A stretch of 50,135 nt of DNA from Akkermansiaceae bacterium (GTDB lineage: Bacteria > Verrucomicrobiota > Verrucomicrobiia > Verrucomicrobiales > Akkermansiaceae), in the NCBI GenBank assembly GCA_025457665.1, contig JALOTY010000028.1:1-50135 (forward strand). The letters are read 5' to 3'. The notes beneath the pieces were generated by a model. The model ran no database searches. It was not told the origin of the DNA and was given only the letters and a program-made list of their open reading frames with translations. Of the stretch, positions 1 through 7,850 are shown in pieces. The first letter of the stretch is position 1; every line of letters begins with the position of its first letter. Position numbers and translations under genes: made by a program.

Positions 1-178
1 CAAAACCCTTTAGCTACCTGACCGCTCCGAGGTCAGAATACCGGGAAATTCCTCACAGTGGAAAACCCCGAGCTTTCGCTTAAAACAGTGCCATTCGGGA
101 CTGACCCCATGCTGGCCTTCAATCCTGCCTTGATCCTTGGCGCGGGATGGCGCAGAGGGTGGGGCGGAGATGGGAACG

Positions 179-793
179 ATGGATGAAACGACGGATCGGG
201 TGGTCGATGGACTTGTCGACCGGGGCTGGGTGGTGGTGGATGCTTTTCTGAATGATGAGGAGGCCCGGGCGCTGGCTGCGGAAAGCTTGCAGGCGTGGGA
301 ATCGGGAGATTTCCGGCAGGCGGGGGTGGGGCGGGGCGCGGAGAAGGTGGTGCGGGACGATATCCGCCGGGATCATGTGTTGTGGTTGGAAGACGATGCT
401 GCCGGACCCGCCACAAAGCTTTATCTCTCAAGGCTCGATGAACTCCGCACGGCGATCAATCGGGCGCTTTTTCTCGGGCTCTTCGAGTATGAGGGCCACT
501 TCGCGGTCTATCCGCCGGGCGCGTATTACAAGGCCCACCTCGACCGCCACCGGGGGACATCGGAGCGGGTGGTGACGGCGATTCTTTATCTCAACGAAGG
601 ATGGGTGCCGGAAGATGGAGGTCGACTGAAGATCTGGACGGAAGCAGGGAAACAGGATGGCCCTTTCGAGCACGTCGAACCCCGGCTGGGCACCCTGGTG
701 GTGTTTTTGGCAGGAGATTTCTGGCACGAGGTGGAGGAGGCAAGGAAGACCCGTATGAGCGTGACCGGCTGGTTTCGCGTGCGCGGTGCATGA
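179..793 (+). CDS. 2OG-Fe(II) oxygenase, prolyl-hydroxylase (SM-20/EGLN) type
   Basis: About 204 residues, the size of bacterial prolyl-hydroxylase-like 2-oxoglutarate/Fe(II) oxygenases. The double-stranded beta-helix ligands are visible: HLD (H120, D122), the distal H183 in FWHEV, and R192 in RMSVTGWF, which would bind 2-oxoglutarate. The stretch ILYLNEGWVPEDGGRLKIW matches the EGLN/SM-20 pattern in which YLN..W is followed by GG.L.I. I chose ATG 179 because GGAG lies 9 bases upstream; the frame is open from a TTG at 137 and an ATG at 170. It is followed after 42 bases by an acyl carrier protein and an FAD oxidoreductase on the same strand. Known relatives hydroxylate prolines (for example on EF-Tu in Pseudomonas); an ACP-bound or free small-molecule substrate is an inference from the neighbours only. 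Confidence 0.85.
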   Translation: MDETTDRVVDGLVDRGWVVVDAFLNDEEARALAAESLQAWESGDFRQAGVGRGAEKVVRDDIRRDHVLWLEDDAAGPATKLYLSRLDELRTAINRALFLGLFEYEGHFAVYPPGAYYKAHLDRHRGTSERVVTAILYLNEGWVPEDGGRLKIWTEAGKQDGPFEHVEPRLGTLVVFLAGDFWHEVEEARKTRMSVTGWFRVRGA

Positions 794-835
794 GGGCTTG
801 ATGCCGGGAGCTTTCACCGGGATGCTGGGCGCGTC

Positions 836-1081
836 ATGGAGCGATCATGCACAGCGGAAGAGGTGGTGGAAATGCTGCGCGAGGAAGGTCTGGTGGACCT
901 GCCTGCCGGGGTGGATGGCGATGCGGATCTTTTTGCGGCAGGGATGGATTCGATGGCGGTGATGCAGCTCATTGTGATCATCGAGGAACGCTGGGGCGTG
1001 CGCTTGGGTGCGGCGGATGCCACCCGTGAGGTGCTCGGCACCCCGGCGAGCCTTGCAGCGCGCATTTGTGAAGGGAAATGA
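836..1081 (+). CDS. Stand-alone acyl carrier protein
   Basis: An 81-residue acidic helical protein with the phosphopantetheine attachment motif GMDSM; Ser39 is the expected prosthetic-group site. The following helix (AVMQLIVIIEERWGVRL) is typical of helix II of ACPs. The stop overlaps the start of the next gene by four bases (ATGA), so translation of the two is probably coupled. It is not the fatty-acid-synthesis acpP context (no fabD/fabG/fabF next to it), which points to a specialised ACP. No ketosynthase, adenylation enzyme or phosphopantetheinyl transferase is present nearby, so the acyl group it carries cannot be inferred. Confidence 0.88.
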   Translation: MERSCTAEEVVEMLREEGLVDLPAGVDGDADLFAAGMDSMAVMQLIVIIEERWGVRLGAADATREVLGTPASLAARICEGK

Positions 1082-2250
1082 AGGCGGACGTGCTCATCAT
1101 CGGTGCCGGCAGCGCCGGGCTCGCTGCGGCGGTGAGGGCCGCAAGGGCGGGGGCGCGGACCATCCTTTTGGAGCGCCATGGCTTTGCGGGAGGCATGGGT
1201 ACGGCATCCCTCGTACATACTTTTTGCGGGCTTTACCTGCAGGATGCCGAGACGCCCCAGTGGTCGAATCCCGGAACGCTGGCGGAGGAGATCGGCCGAC
1301 GCATGGAGCTGGCCACGGGGCTGGGGGCGGTGAAATCCGGTCGCGTGTGGTTCCTGCCCCAGCATCCGGTGGAGTTCGCTGCTTTAGCGGATTCGATGCT
1401 TCGTGAAGCCGGAGTGGAGGTGCTTTTTCACAGTGAACTGGTGGCCCTTGAACCCGGTTGGCGTGCGCGGGTCGCCTGTCGTGGGGAGGGGATCGATATC
1501 GAGGCCCGCGCCGTGGTGGATGCGAGCGGGGATGCCGTCGCCGCCAGTGCCCTGGGGATGGGACATATGATGTCTGACTCACGCAGCCTTCAACGTCCGG
1601 CTTATGTGTGCGGGGTTCAGGGTGTGGCGGGGGAGATCGATGGCTTGGCGCTTGCGGGTTGGATCATCGATGGCATCCGCGCCGGAGACCTTGGAACGGC
1701 GGCCACGGGCATGCATTTCCGGGCGAGCGGGAGGGCGGGTGAGGTCTTTGCGACACTCGATTTGGCAGGGATGGAGACCGGGGATTACGATCCTACCGAC
1801 CCGCGATGTCTGGCGGCTTTGGAAGCCACCGGGCGGGAAGTGGCGATGGCTGTGGTGGCTTGTCTCAAGCGCAGTGCGCCGGGTTGGGAGGGGGCCTTCA
1901 TTTCCCACTGGCCAGCCCGGGCGGGGGTGCGGGAGAGTCGTCGCTGGATCGGCCAAGCCTTGCTTACGGGCGAGGACGTCATGGCGGGTCGGCGTTTCGA
2001 TGACGAAGTGGCGGTGGCGAGTTGGCCGCTGGAATTGCGTGAAACCCATCGGGGCCCGCGCTTGCGTTACCCGGTCGGTCCGGCGGGAATTCCCCGCGGC
2101 GCTCTGATCGCGGCTGGGGTGGATGGCTTGTTCATGGCCGGGCGATGTCTGTCCTGCGATCATGAAGCTCAGGCATCCATCCGTGTGATGGGCACCTGCT
2201 TCGCTACCGGCGATGCTGCTGGAAAAATGGCCGCAGCTTCGGCGGGGTGA
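1078..2250 (+). CDS. FAD-dependent oxidoreductase
   Basis: 390 residues. The N-terminal Rossmann dinucleotide fold is clear: GAGSAG (residues 9-14), followed by E32 at the end of beta-2, which would bind the FAD ribose. The segment HGFAGGMGTASLVHTFCGLY resembles the FAD_oxidored-type flavoproteins common in Planctomycetes and Verrucomicrobia. The C-terminal GVDGLFMAGRCLSCDHEA and later GDAAG motif form the second FAD-contacting region (AGR...ATG.AAG). Translationally coupled to the ACP by ATGA overlap and preceded by a 2OG oxygenase, so the three genes probably act in one modification pathway. The exact reaction is unknown; oxidation or hydroxylation of an ACP-linked acyl or aminoacyl group is one possibility. 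Confidence 0.85.
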   Translation: MKADVLIIGAGSAGLAAAVRAARAGARTILLERHGFAGGMGTASLVHTFCGLYLQDAETPQWSNPGTLAEEIGRRMELATGLGAVKSGRVWFLPQHPVEFAALADSMLREAGVEVLFHSELVALEPGWRARVACRGEGIDIEARAVVDASGDAVAASALGMGHMMSDSRSLQRPAYVCGVQGVAGEIDGLALAGWIIDGIRAGDLGTAATGMHFRASGRAGEVFATLDLAGMETGDYDPTDPRCLAALEATGREVAMAVVACLKRSAPGWEGAFISHWPARAGVRESRRWIGQALLTGEDVMAGRRFDDEVAVASWPLELRETHRGPRLRYPVGPAGIPRGALIAAGVDGLFMAGRCLSCDHEAQASIRVMGTCFATGDAAGKMAAASAG

Positions 2251-2315
2251 ATCGAAAAGATTTATTAGATCGAGGAGTCGGAGGATTTGCGCACAGCTCT
2301 CCACGATCCGGTTTC

Positions 2316-2990
2316 TTACCCGCGGATACAGTGTACCAGCAGCACCCTTTGGTTGCCGCTTCGGCTGCCATCGGGCAACTGCGGAGCTGCTTGTGCGGCG
2401 AAAATCTCCCATTTTCCCGGCTCCACACTGCGGATGATGTTCATCGAAAAGGAGGAAAACTCGGGCATCGGAACGACGAGCGGATTGCGGCTGAATGGAA
2501 TAAACTCCCGCAACAAGGATTCCGTAAGCTCGATCTTCAACAAACATCGTCCGCCCTCCGTTTCACCAACTCTAAGAGAAAATCTCCAGCCTTCGTCACG
2601 AACCTCGAAATCCTTGAAGGACCTCGTCTGCAGCCAGGTTTTGAAAAGATCGAACTGCGTGTGAATCGGTTGTGGCGGAGCTTGGCTGATTTGATGCGGA
2701 GGATTCGAGAGGCTGACTTCCGAAGGGTATTCCACGGGATAGGTCCTTTCGCGCCCGCTTTCGACCGCCAAGCTGTCATGAACCGTCGCTACCCAAGCTC
2801 CTGCCATGCGGCTGTCTGGATCGAGGAGCAAGGACTGCCGCCATGCATCCGGGCTTTTCATGGTATCCTGGGCCTTTGCCCATGTGGGGTTAGGCACTTC
2901 CCAGACTTCCGCTCTGACGATGAACGACTGCGGACCAGCAGCTTGGGCGGAAGCAGTAGCAAACAATAGAGCGCTGAGGAGGGCCTTCAT
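2316..2990 (-). CDS. Secreted secretin-like beta-domain protein, copy 2
   Basis: 224 residues beginning with a clear signal peptide (MKALLSALLFATASAQA). It is a divergent paralogue of the gene just upstream: both share VRAEVWEV near the mature N-terminus, an E..YP.EY block, and a C-terminal MP.F.SF......V..G.W.I.A..AAP block. The C-terminal half (EVRDEGWRFSLRV, then a long strand region, then the P.F/GkWEI pattern) recalls the beta domain of secretins (GspD/PilQ), where strands are followed by a 'dG...lgG' turn. No N-domain or full secretin pore length is present, so a pore is not claimed. It starts 6 bases after the stop of the upstream gene, so the two form an operon. Function unknown. Confidence 0.72.
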   Translation of the reverse strand: MKALLSALLFATASAQAAGPQSFIVRAEVWEVPNPTWAKAQDTMKSPDAWRQSLLLDPDSRMAGAWVATVHDSLAVESGRERTYPVEYPSEVSLSNPPHQISQAPPQPIHTQFDLFKTWLQTRSFKDFEVRDEGWRFSLRVGETEGGRCLLKIELTESLLREFIPFSRNPLVVPMPEFSSFSMNIIRSVEPGKWEIFAAQAAPQLPDGSRSGNQRVLLVHCIRG

Positions 2991-2996
2991 GAGAAG

Positions 2997-3836
2997 TTAT
3001 CGTGCGCGGTCCACTCGGAGCAGCACCACCCAGGCTTGTGAAGCATCGATAGCGGCCGGTGGCGCGGCTGATGCGAGGATCTGCCATTGGCCTTCATTCA
3101 CTCGAACGATTCCTCCAGCCCGGAAAGAGTGGAATTGTGGCATGGTCACGCCAAGTGCTTCAGGGGTGAAGGTGTCCATCTTTGCCAGAACCACGTCTTC
3201 GAATGAAATGGAGACATCCCAAGTGCCCTTGCCGAAAGTTACGGGTTGGATTTCCGCTTCGAGCGACACCCCAAGATTGCGGGTTTCAAAAGAGGTGGGA
3301 GTGGCTCCAGACGTGAAGCTTGAGATGAATTCATCGACTGAGGACGGTGTTTTTTGCCGGGCTGCGTCCTCTGCTGCTGGTGAGTCGAGGATCTGCGGGG
3401 GCTCGTATTCGGTGGGGTAGATTTTCTCGATGTTGGAATGCGTGGAGTTGCGCGACTTTGCCTCGACAACCAGCACCGGCGCGTGGACCAGCGTCGTGCC
3501 ATCGGCGAGGCGGTCCTGTCGCCAATTTTCGATATCCGTCGGCTTGTCCAGTCCATCGAGAGCCATCACCCAGTCCTTTGTCTTGACCTCCCAGACTTCG
3601 ACCCGCAGCGCCAGTGTGTCCCGCGCTTCGGCCAATCTCGGGGCAGGAATTCTTGGCAAGCTGGATCCAAAAGGTTCGACCGAAAAGGGATCGACTTCTT
3701 CGTCCTGCTGAACCTCTGTATCCACTTGAGTGGTTTGGATCTCTGGTGGTCTGGCAGCAGACTCTTCGGCCGGCAGGACCGCGGGGGACATCATCAGCCC
3801 GCTGAGCAGAATACTGCGCAATTTCACAATCTTCAT
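2997..3836 (-). CDS. Secreted secretin-like beta-domain protein, copy 1
   Basis: About 279 residues from ATG 3836, chosen because it begins a signal peptide (MKIVKLRSILLSGLMMSPA) with GGGA just upstream; a 14-residue upstream extension is open. After an acidic, proline-rich linker (about residues 25-60) come the VRVEVWEV motif, a KIYPTEY block and a C-terminal LGVSLEAEIQPV ... MPQFHSF ... VNEGQWQILAS segment. That order (G-V-x-L-x-V-x-P strands, then P.F, then V..GQ) is the layout of the secretin beta domain, here without the rest of a secretin. It is the promoter-proximal gene of a two-gene minus-strand operon with its paralogue. No known function; periplasmic or outer-membrane location is inferred. 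Confidence 0.72.
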   Translation of the reverse strand: MKIVKLRSILLSGLMMSPAVLPAEESAARPPEIQTTQVDTEVQQDEEVDPFSVEPFGSSLPRIPAPRLAEARDTLALRVEVWEVKTKDWVMALDGLDKPTDIENWRQDRLADGTTLVHAPVLVVEAKSRNSTHSNIEKIYPTEYEPPQILDSPAAEDAARQKTPSSVDEFISSFTSGATPTSFETRNLGVSLEAEIQPVTFGKGTWDVSISFEDVVLAKMDTFTPEALGVTMPQFHSFRAGGIVRVNEGQWQILASAAPPAAIDASQAWVVLLRVDRAR

Positions 3837-4202
3837 ATCGATCCCATAGCTGACGGTTTGACCACTGCTTCTATTCACCCAATCTGGATTTGCCCCAGGT
3901 TGGTGACCTAACAGATCCTGGGGGACGCCTCATCCATGGCGAGTAAATGGCGAGAAAAAGCCGCGTTGGCGAGTAAATGGCAAGAAAATGGCGAGAAAAC
4001 CGCCGGGATGGCGAGTAAATGGCGAGAAAAGGAGTCCCAGGGGAAACGCGCTTTCTCCAGCCGGTTTGGCGATGAGGAATGGCCGCGTGACGGGTTTTTC
4101 CGATCCAGAGTGGGGGCTGGATGGGTGAAAGAATCAACCCAGCCTGATCGAGGCCGCGGCCATGGTGGCCGGGAAAACCGTTTCCGGCATGGAAGGACCG
4201 GA
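3837..4202. other. 366-base intergenic region with iterated repeats
   Basis: No convincing gene. It contains one YCTAACAG octamer (3907-3914) and a set of 11-bp iterated repeats (3937-4030). The rest, 4031-4202, is GC-rich and shows no ORF with signal, RBS or recognisable domain; open frames crossing it run straight through the tRNA gene. Confidence 0.7.
3937..4030 (+). repeat. Seven 11-bp repeats TGGCGAGWAAA, iteron-like
   Basis: Copies begin at 3937, 3948, 3967, 3978, 3989, 4009 and 4020. All read TGGCGAGTAAA or TGGCGAGAAAA apart from one change at 3978 (TGGCAAGAAAA). Copies are directly adjacent (11-bp steps) in groups of 2, 3 and 2, with 8-9 bp inserts between groups, so start-to-start distances are 11, 19, 11, 11, 20 and 11. 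Near-helical phasing resembles iterons or multi-site protein-binding DNA. The 11-base period breaks reading frame, which argues against a coding origin. Confidence 0.8.
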
Positions 4203-4279
4203 TGGTCGGGCTGGCGGGATTCGAACCCACGACCCCTTGCCCCCCAGGCAAGTGCGCTACCAGACTGCGCTACAGCCCG
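4203..4279 (-). tRNA. tRNA-Pro, anticodon GGG
   Basis: Read on the minus strand, a 77-base cloverleaf starts CGGGCTG and ends CAGCCCG-A-CCA, giving a perfect 7-bp acceptor stem, with the CCA encoded. The D arm contains AGCGCAGTCTGGTAGCGC, the anticodon stem is CTTGC/GCAAG around the loop CTGGGGG (anticodon GGG, proline), and the T arm carries the standard GGTTCGAATCC. All invariant positions I can check are present. Confidence 0.97.
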
Positions 4280-4374
4280 TCACTTTCCGCGAACGGGCGG
4301 GCAGACAATCAGGGGGGCGGGGGCTTGGCAAGCCCGGAGTTTTGTCGGTCTTGAGATTTGATTTTGAGCGCGAA

Positions 4375-5724
4375 TCAGTGCCCGGCAGGCTGGCGGTTTT
4401 CGACGCTGCGGATGAGGGCGATGTAGGCGAGGGTGCCGGCAAAATAGAGGATGGCGGTGGCCATGAAGACCTGCCAGTAGGCGATTTCCCAGGTGCGGAG
4501 GAGCTGGAAGGTCCGGGCGGCGAGCCACCAGGCCCCGCTCCAGATGGCTCCGGAGCAGGCGCTCATGAGTTCGCGATTGCGTTCGCCCACGTAGCTCATG
4601 GTGAGTTCGCTGATCGAGGGTCCGGCCATGCTCATGAGCGGCTGGCGGAGGATGAAACAGACCAGGGCAAAAGGCAGGGCCCAGGCGGCGGGCAGGGCGA
4701 GTTCGGTGAGACCCATGGCGATGAGGAGGGCGACGGCAAGGCCTTGAACTCCGAGGATGGCCCCGCGCCAGCCGAAGCGGCGTTTGACTTCGGGGACGAA
4801 GAGGCCCGCCAGAAAAACCAGCACGTTGCTGAGCGAGCCCCAGCCAGAATAGGCGGTAGCTCCGAGGTGGTGGACGTGGCTGAAAAAGAGGTTCAGGAAC
4901 TGGATGCTCAGCCCGGCACCGGTGGCGATGCAGAGGGTGGGGATCAGGGCTCGGCCAAGCACCGGCCAATCGGCGCGATCGATGTGAAACCAGGTTTTCG
5001 ATGGGTTCGGCGCGACGGCGGGATCCGGCAGTCGGCGGTAAAAGATGGGCGCGGCGAAAGCGGTGAGGGTGAGAAGGAGAAGGGTGGCATGTTCATCGAG
5101 CACCACGCGGGTGCTGCCGATGGAAAAGCTGCCGATGGCCTGGAGGCCGGTGGAGAGCAGACCGCCGCAGACGCTGGCGGCGGCCCACGAGGCGAAGAGC
5201 AGGCTGAGGGCTTCGCTGGATTGATCATCGCGGGTGAGGCGCATGACCATGGGCAGGCTTCCGACATTGAGGATGAGGTTGGCAAAGCCCATGAAGAGGA
5301 AGCTGGCGGTGGCGAGCGGCATGATTTCGAAGCGGACGCTTTCCAGGGCGAGCAGGGCGGAGAGGGGAAAGAGGAAGGAGCCCCAGAGCAGGGGTTTGCG
5401 CAGCGGGCGACCGCGGAGCCAGAGGCCGGCGGGCAGGGCGAGGAAAAGCGTGGCGACGAAGCGATGGGATCCGAGTGCCGCGATGGCCGGATCATCCATG
5501 CCGGTATCCTTCAGATAGAGATTGAGGAGCAGGAACTGCGAGGCGTGGATGAGGTTGATGAGAAATTGCCCGGCAGCGAAATCGAGCACCGGTCGCGGCA
5601 AGCGGCGGTAGCGATCGAGCCAACCGGGAAGCCGCCACCGCCGGGGAGGATCGGGTGCTTCCGGGATGGCGCGGCTCATGGCGGGCGAAGGGATAGCGGC
5701 TGTCCCCGCGGCTGGCCACCGCAA
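4375..5724 (-). CDS. Major facilitator superfamily transporter
   Basis: About 449 residues, strongly hydrophobic, with about 12 predicted membrane segments in two halves separated by a central hydrophilic stretch around RRLPDPAVAPNPSKTWFHID. Segments such as FLFMGFANLILNVGSLPMVM and a repeated R-rich inter-helix loop (RGRPLRKP; KRRFGWRG) fit the MFS fold. The frame starts at a TTG with GGAGGT 9 bases upstream; an internal ATG at 5679 (MSRAIPEAP) is an alternative. It is a single gene, divergent from the secreted protein at 5806. Substrate unknown; no sugar or drug family signature was recognised. Confidence 0.85.
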   Translation of the reverse strand: MRWPAAGTAAIPSPAMSRAIPEAPDPPRRWRLPGWLDRYRRLPRPVLDFAAGQFLINLIHASQFLLLNLYLKDTGMDDPAIAALGSHRFVATLFLALPAGLWLRGRPLRKPLLWGSFLFPLSALLALESVRFEIMPLATASFLFMGFANLILNVGSLPMVMRLTRDDQSSEALSLLFASWAAASVCGGLLSTGLQAIGSFSIGSTRVVLDEHATLLLLTLTAFAAPIFYRRLPDPAVAPNPSKTWFHIDRADWPVLGRALIPTLCIATGAGLSIQFLNLFFSHVHHLGATAYSGWGSLSNVLVFLAGLFVPEVKRRFGWRGAILGVQGLAVALLIAMGLTELALPAAWALPFALVCFILRQPLMSMAGPSISELTMSYVGERNRELMSACSGAIWSGAWWLAARTFQLLRTWEIAYWQVFMATAILYFAGTLAYIALIRSVENRQPAGH

Positions 5725-5805
5725 AGACCCTCGACCTCCGTCCCTGCGTGATCACCCGTGTCTTTCGCGCTTGTGATGCCGCAGGCGGGAGCCCATCATT
5801 CCGGA

Positions 5806-6555
5806 ATGTTGAAAGCAGTGGCCAGCTTCCTTCTCTGCCTGATCCTGAGCATCCCCGCGCGGGCGGATCTGCGTCGATTCCAGAGCGCGGACGGCACCCG
5901 GGATTTCACCGGGGAACTGGTGGGCTATGATCCGAAGACGGAGATGGTCTCCGTGAAAATGCAGGGTCGTGTGGCCAGTTTCAAACTCTCCCTGCTCTCC
6001 GAGGACGATCAGGAGTATGTGAAGGAACAGGGGGAAGTCCTGGCTCTGGTGAATCAGATCGAAATCACCCTCACCGAGTATCGCGGCAAGCCGACGAAAA
6101 AGGAGGAGGACCGCATCGTCGATCGGATCTATCCGAGCGGCTATGAAGTCCGCCTCAGCAATCGTTCGCGGCAGACCTTCGAGAACCTCGAATTCACCTA
6201 CACGGTTTATTACGGCGAGCAGGACTACCTGAAGGAAGAGCGGAAGACACGGGAACTGGAGGGGAAAATGAAATGTTCCCTGCTCGCGCCCCTTCGCACG
6301 GACACCCTTCAGACCGAGCCGGTGCCCATCGTTTCCGGGAAGCTGGAACCGGTGATCGTGCATGAACGCCGTCGCATGCCGGACGGCACGGAGTTTGTGG
6401 AAACCCGCGTGGCCGAGCCGGGCGGACGCCGCAAGGACCAGCTCATCGGCTGCGAGGTGCGCCTGTTGCTGGATGGCAAGGTGGTGAAGCGAGTCTCGGC
6501 CGGTGATCTCACCTTTGCCCGCAAAAAGGTGGAGCAGATGGAAGAAGACAAGTGA
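5806..6555 (+). CDS. Secreted protein with SHD1-like N-terminal domain
   Basis: 249 residues. I chose ATG 5806 because it begins a signal peptide (MLKAVASFLLCLILSIPARA, cleavage after residue 20), although the frame is open from GTG 5758. The first mature segment, RRFQSADGTRDFTGELVGY through LSLLSEDDQEYV, matches the SLA1-homology (SHD1) pattern R.w.s.DG..f...l, then a strand 'VSVKMQGRVASFKL', then Ls..D..Y, a domain common in Planctomycetes and Verrucomicrobia. The rest is a charged, beta-rich region (residues about 90-249) of unknown function. Alone between the MFS gene and the rhodanese operon. Confidence 0.75.
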   Translation: MLKAVASFLLCLILSIPARADLRRFQSADGTRDFTGELVGYDPKTEMVSVKMQGRVASFKLSLLSEDDQEYVKEQGEVLALVNQIEITLTEYRGKPTKKEEDRIVDRIYPSGYEVRLSNRSRQTFENLEFTYTVYYGEQDYLKEERKTRELEGKMKCSLLAPLRTDTLQTEPVPIVSGKLEPVIVHERRRMPDGTEFVETRVAEPGGRRKDQLIGCEVRLLLDGKVVKRVSAGDLTFARKKVEQMEEDK

Positions 6556-6636
6556 TCCCGGCCCACGCGGCAGAAGCGTGGAATTTACCTTGTCTTGACG
6601 GACAGACGTGAGGCGCCGGGGCAGGCTGGTCAGCGT

Positions 6637-7167
6637 ATGAGAGCAATCTGTCTAGGTCTGTTGGTGGCCGCGTCTTTGGTGCGTGCCGATGAAGGAAATG
6701 CGCGGATCGATTTCGCCGGGTTTCAGGAAATGACCCGAACTGTGGCTGAACTGCGTGAGGCACGCAGGCTGAGCGAGGAGGATTTCATCCGCATGGCCGC
6801 GGAACCGGGCACGGTGATCCTCGATGCGCGCAGCCGTGACATGTATGAACTCCGCCACATCAAGGGCGCACTGCATTTGAGTTTTACCGATTTCACCCAG
6901 GAGGCTCTGGAGAAGCTGATCCCGGACAAATCCACCCGCATCCTGATTTACTGCAACAACAACTTCGACGGCGACCCGCGGGCCTTTGCCATGAAATCCG
7001 CCGCACTGGCACTGAACCTGCCGACCTTCATCAACCTTTACGGCTACGGCTACCGCAATGTCTATGAGCTGAGGCCCTATCTCGATGTGGCGACGACAAA
7101 AATCCCCTTTGAAGGCAAAGGGATTGTCTTGATCCACAAGGCGGAAGAAGGTGAGATCGAGGAGTGA
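6637..7167 (+). CDS. Exported rhodanese-like protein
   Basis: 176 residues from ATG 6637, which begins a short signal peptide (MRAICLGLLVAASLVRA). The rhodanese fold is supported by VILDARSRDMYELRHIKGA (the D.R...E...GHI.GA block) and by the active-site loop IYCNNNFDG with Cys106. In classical sulfurtransferases this cysteine carries the persulfide; the loop here is longer than the Cdc25 type, so the substrate is uncertain. The stop overlaps the start of the response regulator, making it the first gene of a four-gene overlapping operon (rhodanese, regulator, kinase, cation transporter). An accessory sulfur or redox role for the sensory system is inference. Confidence 0.85.
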   Translation: MRAICLGLLVAASLVRADEGNARIDFAGFQEMTRTVAELREARRLSEEDFIRMAAEPGTVILDARSRDMYELRHIKGALHLSFTDFTQEALEKLIPDKSTRILIYCNNNFDGDPRAFAMKSAALALNLPTFINLYGYGYRNVYELRPYLDVATTKIPFEGKGIVLIHKAEEGEIEE

Positions 7168-7850
7168 TGGAGACGACCTTGCTGGTCATCGAAGACGACC
7201 CCGCCGTGCGCCAGGGCGTAGTGGACGCGCTGGAGTACGGCGGATATCGTACTTTGCAGGCAAGTGATGCGGTGTCCGGTCTTGAGATGGCGTTGCGGGC
7301 GAGCTATCGGCTGCTGTTGCTCGACCTTGTGCTGCCGGGCGGGGATGGTTTCGGGATTCTTGCCGAGCTGCGCCGGAAACGTCCGGGGCAGCCGGTCATC
7401 ATCCTTTCCGCCCGTGGCGAGGAGGACGACCGGGTGCGCGGCCTGGAGTTGGGAGCGGATGATTATGTGATGAAGCCCTTCAGTGTGCGTGAGCTGCTGG
7501 CGCGGGTGGAGGCGGTGTTGCGGCGGACCTGCGAGCGGGCGGCACCGGAGGACAGGCGGAAATGGGCCGGGGGGCTGATTGATTTTTCCACGGGTGAGGT
7601 CGAATTCGGCGATGGCGGGTGTGAGGTTCTATCCGATCGCGAGGCGTCCCTGCTGAGATACCTCATGGATGCCGGAGGTCGGGTGGTTTCCAAAGAGGAG
7701 ATCCTGCGCCAACTGTGGGGGCTGGATCCGGCGAAGGTGGAGACGCGGACGCTCGACATGCATGTCATGCATTTGAGGACGAAGCTTCGCGATCGCAGCG
7801 CTGAGAAACTGGTGACCGTGCGTGGCAAAGGATGGAGGTTCTGCCGATGA
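7167..7850 (+). CDS. OmpR-family response regulator
   Basis: 227 residues. N-terminal receiver domain with acidic pair D10/D11, phospho-acceptor D53 (LLLDLVLPG), S81 and K103 (MKPF); C-terminal winged-helix (Trans_reg_C) domain from about residue 130, ending LVTVRGKGWRFC as in OmpR/PhoB proteins. ATG 7167 overlaps the rhodanese stop; a GTG one codon earlier is possible. Its own stop overlaps the kinase start (ATGA), so the pair is a cognate two-component system. The downstream cation-diffusion transporter suggests a metal response. Confidence 0.95.
   Translation: METTLLVIEDDPAVRQGVVDALEYGGYRTLQASDAVSGLEMALRASYRLLLLDLVLPGGDGFGILAELRRKRPGQPVIILSARGEEDDRVRGLELGADDYVMKPFSVRELLARVEAVLRRTCERAAPEDRRKWAGGLIDFSTGEVEFGDGGCEVLSDREASLLRYLMDAGGRVVSKEEILRQLWGLDPAKVETRTLDMHVMHLRTKLRDRSAEKLVTVRGKGWRFCR

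Noticed and set aside
18..36. Hairpin CTGACC-N7-GGTCAG at the left edge
   Set aside because: Six pairs only, no U-run, and the gene before it is outside the window.
3937..4030. CRISPR array
   Set aside because: Units are 11 bases and mostly adjacent, with no unique spacers of 30 or more bases and no cas genes.
3936..4361. Plus-strand frame of 141 codons opening with repeated MASKW
   Set aside because: It runs through the tRNA-Pro gene and its repetition comes from the 11-bp DNA repeats, whose period breaks frame.
4162..5751. Plus-strand open frame of over 500 codons
   Set aside because: It is antisense to the MFS transporter and shows the Gly/Glu-rich composition of a shadow frame in GC-rich DNA.
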